A DNA stretch of 64,000 nt from Bolinopsis microptera (Eukaryota > Ctenophora > Tentaculata > Lobata > Bolinopsidae). The position numbers and the translations under genes were made by a program. The stretch is taken from contig NC_087082.1 in assembly GCF_026151205.1 (NCBI RefSeq), positions 10,858,901 through 10,922,900 of the forward strand. The letters are read 5' to 3'. This document shows, piece by piece, positions 34,529 through 43,675 of this stretch (within the stretch, counting starts at the first letter, position 1; every line of letters begins with the position of its first letter). Under the pieces are notes generated by a model, which worked only from the letters and a program-made list of their open reading frames with translations, did not search any database and was not told the origin of the DNA.

Positions 34529-37500
34529 ATGGCTGAGTCTGAGAAAGAAGTAGAAGATGTAAGTTGAAAATTGTGTCTCTTTTTGAAAACCAGTGCTCTT
34601 TCTCTCTTTCCTTGCCTCATTTACCTCTTAGTTTCCCAGGTAAATTGTAGCAATGTTTTCAGTGGTCTTCACCCTTCAAAAAGACGGTGACTAATCTCGC
34701 ACTTCCTAGTTTTAAATCTATTTATAGAATTAGATGATTGCTTGGATATTTTTAAAATATTCTTAGATTTTCAGTTCTTCGCTGACCTTCAGATTGGTCA
34801 GTAAATTGGAGCATTTTGGAAAGATTGTGTCCATCTACAGAAAATTACCTGTTATTGAATGCAGACAATGATTGACGCACAGCTATATTGGCCTCCTAGA
34901 TTTCACTTAGGTCCTCGCAAAAAAGGACTGTTCTGCCATCAACCTTATATATATATGTTAGGTTTTCCAGGTAACAAAAAAGAGTTTTAACTCTTCTATA
35001 CCAATATGAACATTCCAGCTGTCTGTTTAGCGTAGAATGTGAAGAATGTCGATTATGGCTTAGTTCTGTAAGAGTAAGACAATAAAACTCTTGATCAGAT
35101 AAGATCTTTCATACAACTGTTCAGTTTTCAAAGCTTTCATTGTGTGCCGGGCTATGTAATCAGTTTTTACACAGACTAAATTAAAAGACGCCACCTAGAT
35201 CTCTCAATGAAGCAGTGAACGAGTGAAATACCGTTTTCACTATTTTTTGGAAACTTGGTTAAAATCAGAGTGCAGTCTGAAGCATAATAATAAGATCTCT
35301 AAGCATTTCTGCTGGTTTTAACCATTATGCTATTATGCGTAATTCTTTTATCTTGTATTTAATCACCTTCCCGTAAAGCACAATTATTTGTTATTGATAC
35401 ATGTTTATCTAACACTGTACAGTGTACACTGATACAGATATCTCGATGATATCATATCTACCCCTTTCTAACAATGTGCCCCTGAAGGACGCTAAATCTC
35501 GATGATATCTACCCCTTTCTAACAATGTGCCCCTTAAGAACGCTATACCTTGATAATATCTACCCCTTTCTAACAATGTGCCCCTGAAGGACGCTATATC
35601 TCGATGATATCTACCCCTTTCTAACAATGTGCCCCTGAAGGACGCTATATCTTGATAATATCTACCCCTTTCTAACAATGTGCCCCTTAAGAACGCTATA
35701 TCTTGATGATATCTACCCCTTTCTAACAATGTGCCCCTTAAGAACGCTATATCTTGATAATATCTACCCCTTTCTAACAATGTGCCCCTGAAGGACGCTA
35801 TATCTTGATAATATCTACCCCTTTCTAACAATGTGCCCCTGAAGGACGCTATATCTTGATAATATCTACCCCTTTCTAACAATGTGCCCCTGAAGGACGC
35901 TATATCTCGATGATATCTACCCCTTTCTAACAATGTGCCCCTTAAGAACGCTATATCTTGATAATATCTACCCCTTTCTAACAATGTGCCCCTGAAGGAC
36001 GCTATATCTTGATGATATCTACCCCTTTCTAACAATGTGCCCCTGAAGGACGCTATATCTTGATAATATCTACCCCTTTCTAACAATGTGCCCCTGAAGG
36101 ACGCTATATCTTGATGATATCTACCCCTTTCTAACAATGTGCCCCTTAAGAACGCTATATCTTGATAATATCTACCCCTTTCTAACAATGTGCCCCTGAA
36201 GGACGCTATATCTTGATAATATCTACCCCTTTCTAACAATGTGCCCCTGAAGGACGCTATATCTCGATGATATCTACCCCTTTCTAACAATGTGCCCCTG
36301 AAGGACGCTATATCTTGATAATATCTACCCCTTTCTAACAATGTGCCCCTGAAGGACGCTATATCTTGATGATATCTACCCCTTTCTAACAATGTGCCCC
36401 TTAAGAACGCTATATCTTGATAATATCTACCCCTTTCTAACAATGTGCCCCTGAAGGACGCTATATCTTGATAATATCTACCCCTTTCTAACAATGTGCC
36501 CCTGAAGGACGCTATATCTTGATAATATCTACCCCTTTCTAACAATGTGCCCCTGAAGGACGCTATATCTCGATGATATCTACCCCTTTCTAACAATGTG
36601 CCCCTTAAGAACGCTATATCTTGATAATATCTACCCCTTTCTAACAATGTGCCCCTGAAGGACGCTATATCTTGATGATATCTACCCCTTTCTAACAATG
36701 TGTCCCTGAAGGACGCTATGACAGTTACCTCGCAACCCGGATCAGCTGCAGGAAGCACGAAAGAGATAGAGGAGTACCTGGTGCAATTGGCCCCGTCTGA
36801 GATTGCCAGTTAGTATCACTTATAAAATAGATGATTTTAGCTGAAAATAGTTTTCTGAGTTCTCAAATTGAGCAAGTAATTGATAACACCGAGAATTAAA
36901 ATCTCTCCTTGTTTTGATGAGCCCAATAAGTAATTATTTTGTATTGAATACACAGTACACACCTACACACTCAGGCCACTACTATAATTCTATTTCGCTA
37001 TCAGATTACCAAACTAACCTCCAATCAGAGTGGACAACAGATGAAGTGTGTACTCAGTTCCTGGAGAGAATAGAGTTCGCTTATCTGATAGAGAACTTTA
37101 AAGTTAACAATATAACTGGCAGGGTGAGGTCTTTTTCCCTATTATTTCACTATTATTTCACTATTATTTCACTCTTATTTCACTATTATTTCACTGTTAT
37201 TTCACTATTATTTCACTCTTTTCAGAGAAGACGGTGTGATTCAAATGTTTTAGAGGTTACTCCTCTCTTATTTGCTAGGATTTAAATATTATCCCAAAGT
37301 CCCAAGGGCCAAGCCCCCAAATTAAAACAAATTTAAAAATTGGAGAGGCCGAATAAGAAAATGAAGATCTATAATTATTATAATATTATGTTATTATGAT
37401 TATAATTTCCAAACACAGGTTTTACTGATGTTGGAGGAGAGGAATTTAGTGGAGATGGGTGTTAATGTTATCGGGGACAGACTCATGATTCTCAGCTATC

Positions 37501-39349
37501 TCAAACTACTCAAAAAGAAGAAGGTGAGCTGTTTAAAACACTAGATATTGCGTGTGCGTAGTTCGTGATGAGGGGGGAGGGGGGAGGGGGGTGTTGTAAA
37601 GCAGCAAAGTTACTTCTGATTTCATGAGAGAAGCTAGAACTTTGTCGACAAATTACAGTGCCAGAAGGTATATAATATAATTTAGTACTATTAGTGATGA
37701 GTAGCAATTTAGGGCTTTAGGGAGAGAAAATTGGTGATATTGGTGATAATTTTGGGATCTTATGATATCTTATTTGATAAGATCACTGCCCACTGGCCAC
37801 TGGCTGCCGGCCGGCCACCCTTGCATAACTGAAACTCAGTCTCATTAACGCACTATGCTTAATGCTTATGTAACATACATAATATATATGTCCAATAAGC
37901 GTTATAATGTTTTATGACTTGCTTGTCATCTTCTGAGAATGCTGATGTGGTAAAGTCAGGAAAACATTTTCGATGATTTGTATGACGTGTCCATTGTCCA
38001 AATGTCCATGTCCCCTGCGTAATTACTGCATTATTCCAATCCGTTCGTCAAAATTAATTCACACTAACAGTTTTGTATTAGTAACTAAATCAAACAGAGT
38101 TTTTAACAACTACTACAGAATCAGATGTACTACTTCTTTTAATCTAAACCATTTTTCAATCGGGTCAAGCTAAATAATGTGTTACCGATAGTGTTACTAA
38201 ATGTGTTACTGATAGTGTTACTGATAGTGTTACTAAATGTGTTACTGATAGTGTTACTGATAGCGTTACTAAATGTGTTACTGATATTGTTACTAAATAT
38301 GTTACTGGTATTATTACTGATAGTGTTACTAATAGAGTTACTGATAGCGTTACTGATAGCGTTTCTAAATGTGTTACTGATAGTGTTACTAAATGTGTTA
38401 CTAATAGTGTTACTATTTCCTGTAGATAGAAGCAGACAAGATGGCTACCCTCTGGCAGGGGGAGACCCCTGCACCCGGGCTAGCCTACAGTGAGGACTGT
38501 TGCCAGTGCATGTCCAAGATGTGCTGCCCGTGCTGCATCACGCGCAAGTTGTGGCGCATCACCGGACAGGGTATATTCTACCGGATAGTGCCTCCGTGCA
38601 GTATGTTTACTGAGGGTGAGTTGTTGTTTGTAGGTAGTTTACCTCCGTGCAGTATGTTTACTGAGGGTGAGTTGTTGTTTGTAGGTAGTTTACCTCCGTG
38701 CAGTATGTTTACTGAGGGTGAGTTGTTGTTTGTAGGCAGTTTTCTGGAGGGTTCTGGAAGGTTCCTGATTATAAATGAGTGTTTTTGTAGATTCCTGTTG
38801 TGTAAAATAGATTGGGTAACTTGTGGAATGTGGAGGTCATAGGAAAATATGTATGGAATGTGGAAAGACTGTGTCGTTACACACTCTAACGTCATTCTTC
38901 AGTCTAACGTCATTCTTCGGTCTTTCTTCATTCTTCAGTCTTTAATTAGATAATTGAATTAGGTTCAGCGTTTTGAGTTGTGTACTTTAAAATAAGAGTT
39001 ATTATAACGTATCATCAGAACGTTTGCTATCGATGAGATCATGTCAGACTGCAAACGTCTGTTAACTATACAACCTATACCTCGCACCTGTTCAACATTA
39101 TAATTCAATTAACCACCAGTACGGCCATCTCTTTATTTGTCAGCTATGAGGAGAGGTATTGTGAAACTTTACAAGTTCATGATATCGAGTTACGGATGTG
39201 ATTTCATCGACACTGCAGAAACTTCTAATAGCAGTAGAGACGAATACGTCTTAAAAATAGATTTACCGAGCGAACTAGCTTGCAAAGGATTATTGATATT
39301 TTTAGTCCCACTTGGTGTCCTTTATTCATTTTATCCGTTAATTGGATAA
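34529..39349 (+). CDS. SAM-domain protein with Cys-rich segment and C-terminal membrane anchor
   Basis: Six exons in matching phase: 34529-34558 (MAESEKEVED), 36712-36808, 36975-37123, 37419-37523, 38426-38615 and 39144-39349. They encode 258 aa. The SAM domain spans exons 3-4: WTTDEVCTQFLERIEF, VNNITGR, LEERNLVEMGV, GDRLMILSYLKLLKK. A Cys-rich stretch follows (DCCQCMSKMCCPCC), then a WRITGQGIFYRI segment that I cannot place. The last exon ends with a hydrophobic tail, LLIFLVPLGVLYSFYPLIG, suggesting a tail anchor. SAM domains mediate protein oligomerisation; the cellular role here is unknown. The introns carry four different minisatellites, and the exon 2 acceptor is the last copy of a 51-bp array. 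Confidence 0.8.
35447..36711. repeat. 51-bp tandem array, about 25 copies, each carrying a 3' splice site
   Basis: The unit contains TCTACCCCTTTCTAACAATG, then GTGCCCC and TGAAG or TTAAG. It combines a pyrimidine tract, a CTAAC branch-point-like sequence and an AG about 16 nt later. The last copy supplies the acceptor of exon 2 (AG then GACGCTATG). In all other copies the sequence after AG reads GAC or AAC GCT ATA TCT and soon meets TGA, so splicing there would stop translation. Copies alternate between GAAGGACG and TAAGAACG types. The 449-codon minus-strand frame exists only because 51 is a multiple of three. Confidence 0.9.
37135..37215. repeat. 11-bp tandem repeat just inside an intron
   Basis: About seven copies of TATTATTTCAC starting 11 bp after the donor of the first SAM exon. 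Confidence 0.85.
38179..38420. repeat. 12-bp tandem repeat, about 20 units
   Basis: Alternating GTGTTACTGATA and GTGTTACTAAAT units running up to the acceptor of the Cys-rich exon at 38426. Confidence 0.9.
38591..38743 (+). repeat. 51-bp direct repeat, three copies, spanning an exon end
   Basis: CCTCCGTGCAGTATG starts at 38591, 38642 and 38693. Each copy contains the exon end, the donor GTGAGT and an acceptor-like TTTGTAG. The frame stays open (17 codons per copy), so the copies could be retained as protein repeats or removed as intron. Confidence 0.9.
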
Positions 39350-39411
39350 TTGGGTAGTTAGCTAATTACAGAAAATTAAAATATGTTATTGACTCAAAGT
39401 GATCGAAAGTG

Positions 39412-39417
39412 AATAAA
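39412..39417 (+). promoter_or_regulatory. poly(A) signal of the SAM gene
   Basis: AATAAA, 62 bases after the stop codon at 39349. Confidence 0.5.
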
Positions 39418-39959
39418 ACGAGGAGAAAAGTATTTTTTTTAATAAATCGAATTGTTTAAGTCAAATGACGTGATCAAATTGCATTAAATTATCAAATGTG
39501 AAGCAAAGTAGGTTTCAGAAAAGTTTGAAAAGTTTACTTTTCGGGAATGTTAAATAACTTAGACTCTGAATCTGAAATTTTCAGGATATGTTCTGGGGAT
39601 CATTTAAAGAAACCAATCGAGCCGAATTTTGAGATAGGCCTTAGAAAATGTCTTATTCGATTTTGAAAATCTTGGACCTGGAAAAATTTTACATAAGTGC
39701 TGACCTTTGACCGGCGATAATTTCGGCTAGGAACAATATTTTCCATGGGACCAAAAGCAGCTGATAGATATCACTCCCCTCTATCATCACGATTATTGAT
39801 TAGTACATTTTTCGTTTAGAAATGCTGACGGGCGTAGGCAGGGAAATTAGTTTGCGACTGATTTAAACATTTTGATCAACAGAGTTCAGTTCACCGAAGT
39901 ACTAATATTCAGGAAATTAGCAAAGTTTTATTGTTAATAAAATGATGTAGCTCTAACAT

Positions 39960-40195
39960 TGGAAATGAAATGCTCGATTGTATCGGATTGTTTACATCCA
40001 AATAAGGAGACAACATCGCCTGGTAGGTTGAAACCTAGCAGTCTGGTTATCTTTGACTTATGTAATGTTTGAAAAGATTTAGATTACACAAATGTCTTTG
40101 AAACATGTCTGTGAGTAGATACGTGCCCGTAGCTGCATCACATCAATACAAAACTCGGAATACAGTCACCGATGCTAACCTGTTTACCGTGCTCA
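39960..40195 (+). repeat. dispersed repeat family D, + copy
   Basis: Matches the reverse complement of 47415-47600 over ATGCTCGATTGTATC, TTTACATCCAAATAAGGAGA and GAAACATGTCTGTGAGTAGA. It carries an extra insert of about 75 bp (40030-40105) absent from the partner. Confidence 0.85.
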
Positions 40196-40424
40196 TCAAA
40201 ATGTGTATATGAAGATATGATTGTTTTACATATTTCCACTGAGGGTTCACAAATAAAATATGGGTCGGTCTACGATATAATATTTTATTATAGATAATAA
40301 AATATATATTATAATAATATATCTTCTACTATATCGACTTACTTCGACTTACTTCGACTTACTCGACTTCGACTTAGAATAAGTGAATAATTAATTGTGT
40401 TCAGATCGATCTACATTTAATTCA

Positions 40425-40545
40425 GCTGTTTCTTCGGTTGGGATGGATATTTTTGATACGATAAAAACTGTCTATCAAAGAACGATATAAGCCTCCTCCC
40501 TGTGACCACGGGCTTTCTATATAATATAAATTCAACTACTGCAGA
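40425..40545 (+). repeat. dispersed repeat family E, copy 1
   Basis: Shares TTCGGTTGGGATGGATATTT with the inverted copy at 63940-63990, and the CCTCCCTG..ACCACGGGCTTTCT block with 44505-44605. Confidence 0.8.
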
Positions 40546-40979
40546 ACCTTTATATACTGTGCTTCTTTATTATATATTTTGTCCATTGTCATGGACTGAC
40601 CTAATGCTCGCTATTTCGCATCGCTTTGACTGGCGTCATGCTCATTGCTTGGGTCATTTCGAAGAACTTTATACCGTATCAATATTGTCAATATTATACC
40701 GGGTACCTCGATAAACCGGGCTTTTTCTTTTATCCCAAAATACAGGTTTATAAGCTCGTGTTATGCAAGAAATGTGATACATTAATTAGCTTATATCGTA
40801 TTTAATTAAATTATGGGGTAAATGATACCATTGACAGGTTATTTGAGAGGCTACAGAGTACAGATACTGAGGATTGGGATTCACTTTTCATCCCCGAGTG
40901 GTTTATAGAGGTTTTTTGTATATTTTAGGACCCTTATCGAGCTGTATTCGTAATACGACACAAGCAACAAAGTAAAAAT

Positions 40980-41125
40980 CTTGTCATGAAATGTTCACCT
41001 AAAATTTTTTAAAATCTTCTCACAATCTTCTTAGTTCTGAAACGTCAAAAAAAGTAACTTTTAGCTGCCCTAGACGATCTTTGGTAAAATGCCTATCAAT
41101 ACTTATTATTCCCTCCGATTTCAAG
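40980..41125 (+). repeat. dispersed repeat family B, copy 1
   Basis: Shares CCTAGACGATCTTTGGTAAA and TATTATTCCCTCCGATTTCA with 44240-44345 and 44945-45070. This copy is the most diverged. Confidence 0.85.
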
Positions 41126-41392
41126 TTGTGGAACACAACAAGAAAATTGAGAATAATCTTGTGCGAGGGTAGGGACCCAGATGTCGTTTCTAACCCAAAT
41201 AAACTTTAAGGAGGAATCTCATCAGTAGCCGCACCTCCTTACTCGGTTTCTGAACTGAAATTCTATGGGCCTCCAGACGGCCAGACCGAGTATTACCATC
41301 CCATCCTTATAGAGTTCATCACAAGTAGCACCCATATAATAGGTATTCTGTATCTAGGTACATTAGGTATTTATGTATATTTAAGAGGTTGA

Positions 41393-42951
41393 GAGCTGCT
41401 AAGCCATTAGATACGCCTATAACTGCACTTGAAGTTGAGACAGCAGCCAAGAAACTAAAGAACGGTAAAGCCGTTGGTCCTGACAACCTCCCTAACGAAT
41501 TCCTTAAGTATGCACCTCCTTCTTTCTACATGAAGTTTGCATCACTTATCAATGAGTCCTTTGAAAAACAAGAGCACGTTCAATCGTTCACTGAGGGATA
41601 TCTTACCCCCCTACAGAAGCCTGGAAAACCAAAAGGACCAGTTAAGAGTCTGCGTCCCTTGTGCCTTCTCAATGGAACTAGGAAAATCCTTTCCATGATA
41701 ACACTCCAGCGTATTCAACAACAGATAGCAGACTACACTGGGCCATGGCAGAATGCCTATAAATCAGGACACAGCTGCTCTAATATTGTCTGGACACAAA
41801 GGGTTCTTATTTCTGTTGTCAAGGAGAAACATTGGGAGTTTAGTAAAATGGGGATAGACATGTCATCAGCCTTCGACACAATACATCGGTCAACTATCCT
41901 CAGGCTACTCGAAGATGCAGGATGCTCAGAAGATGACATAAGACTAGTTAGATATCTGCTCGCTAACACCAAGCTCAGAATTAAGATCAAAAAGACGACA
42001 TCGGGAGAGTTCGAAGTCACAATAGGAGCCTTTCAAGGTGACTGTTTGTCTGGCTCGCTGTTTACCATGTACCTAGCTGGAGCACTCTACCACCTTAGAG
42101 TTGTTGTTATACATCTACGCCCAAATCCCCCCATATCTGAAAGCTCCCTTCCTTTAGAATGGGAATATGCTGATGATGTGGACTTTGCTGATGAAGATGA
42201 GGATTCGTTACACCAGCTCCTTCCAATTTGCAAGGAAATTCTCTCAGAATGGAATTTGTTTGTAAATGAATCTAAAACCGAGTTTGTAAAGTGTTATCTG
42301 GCTGGAAGTAGTGAGAAGGACGAAAAAGGAGAACCTCTAAGAAATAGAGAACCTTGGAGGAAGTGTGTGTCCCTAGGCTCTAAGCTATGTAGTAAAGAAG
42401 ACATACAGCATCGTATAATCCTTGGAAATGTTGCATTCGAAAAATACAAGAAAGTTTGGATGCAAGGATCTAAGATTAATCTGAAGACCAAGATTAAGAT
42501 ATACGAAGCATACGTTACATCTGTTATGCTCTATAACTGCAATAGCTGGGCTACCCCTCAGAACCTATTTGACAAACTTGATGCATGTCATAGAAGACAC
42601 CTGCGTCAAATATTGAAGATGACTTATCCCATTATTATCAGTAATAAAGCACTCTATGAACGCTGTGGTGTAACACCGTTGTCAGAGCGAGTGACATATG
42701 CTCGCTGGAAAATGCTTGGACATGTCCTTCGCAGTGACTGCTCATCACCAGCTCAGAGAGCTCTTCAATTTGCTGTTAATGCGTTATTTACCATGAAAGG
42801 ACGTGTTGGTCGACACCAAAGTAATCTTTTAAAGTTTATTATAAATGATTTGAATAAAAGAAACCTACCATTACGTGATATTAATGATCTTTATGATCTT
42901 AGGGCTACTGCCTCTAACAGAGTTTTGTGGAGAAAATTATTTACCTCATAA
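41393..42951 (+). CDS. non-LTR retrotransposon reverse transcriptase, N-terminally truncated
   Basis: About 519 codons without a stop. RT motifs in order: KNGKAVGPDNLPNEFLK, GYLTPLQKPG, RPLCLLNGTRK, MGIDMSSAFDTI, GAFQGDCLSGSLF, then the catalytic YADD (EYADDVDF), and the thumb-like region to ATPQNLFDKLDACHRR. The C-terminal tail includes RWKMLGHVLR. The apurinic endonuclease or other N-terminal domain is missing, and the first codons have no true ATG. RT copies element RNA at a nicked target. The clade was not determined. Confidence 0.88.
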
Positions 42952-43083
42952 TTAACCTTTATTTTTCAGAGAACTGTTATGTTTTTTTGGGCACTTATCA
43001 GTCTCTTATATTAAGATGTTTCTTTACTATTTTGAGATTGTTTTAAAAGTTAGATAATAATATAATAATAATAATAATAAATA
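41393..43083 (+). mobile_element. 5'-truncated LINE with ATA-repeat tail and target duplication
   Basis: The element starts inside the reverse transcriptase frame and ends in an (AAT)n microsatellite tail (43055-43083). The 11-bp direct repeat TAAGAGGTTGA flanks it (41382-41392 and 43084-43094), the expected product of target-primed reverse transcription. Because the duplication is perfect and the RT frame is open over 1.5 kb, the insertion looks recent. Confidence 0.85.
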
Positions 43084-43094
43084 TAAGAGGTTGA

Positions 43095-43675
43095 CGCCCC
43101 CCAAAAGCCAATGGCGCGGAATAGCGATAACCCCTTCCGTCATGGCTTATTTCCCCTTGAAGTAGGCATAAACGTGGGCGACTAATTGTTCAATTGGGAG
43201 CTTTGAATCACTCATAATACTTTATCACCACATCTTTAATACTATATAAACTTAACTCTTTTTATCTTTGCGACTAATAAATAATAATCCTATGAATGTC
43301 TCTCCTAAAGAGATCAAGGGTCGAAACTTAATGGTATCACCTTTCCAATCATGGAGAATGCATGAGTCACAACTGTTTTTGTAGTTTTGTCGCCGATATT
43401 GAAAAAGTTAGTTCAACTGTACAAAACAATAAGCTAGATAATTTAATCAATAATTTTTGTAATCACTATACAAGCCATTCCTAATATATTGTCAATGATA
43501 ATAACATTCACAACATAAGACATACAAAAACATGTCAGTTATCCACTTTTATCAATGAAATTATCAAATGAAACTACTAAACACGGGAAAGTCTTTAACA
43601 TGGTACAGTGTGCACCCGTAGTAGTAATAAACTAAAAAGGCTCCTAATAATCTTCAAATAAAATACTAGATTAAA
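43095..43675. other. intergenic DNA
   Basis: Between the LINE and the 3' end of the receptor gene. No gene recognised; possible receptor 3' UTR on the minus strand. Confidence 0.4.

Larger units (their letters stand above)
39418..41381. other. repeat-rich intergenic DNA
   Basis: No gene recognised. Holds copies of at least three dispersed repeat families, listed separately, and a short CGACTTACTT repeat at 40333-40376. Confidence 0.5.

Noticed and set aside
35409-36758. 449-codon minus-strand open frame with 17-residue repeats
   Set aside because: It exists because the 51-bp array unit is a multiple of three and lacks stops on that strand. It is antisense to the SAM gene intron and exon 2 and has no splice or domain support.
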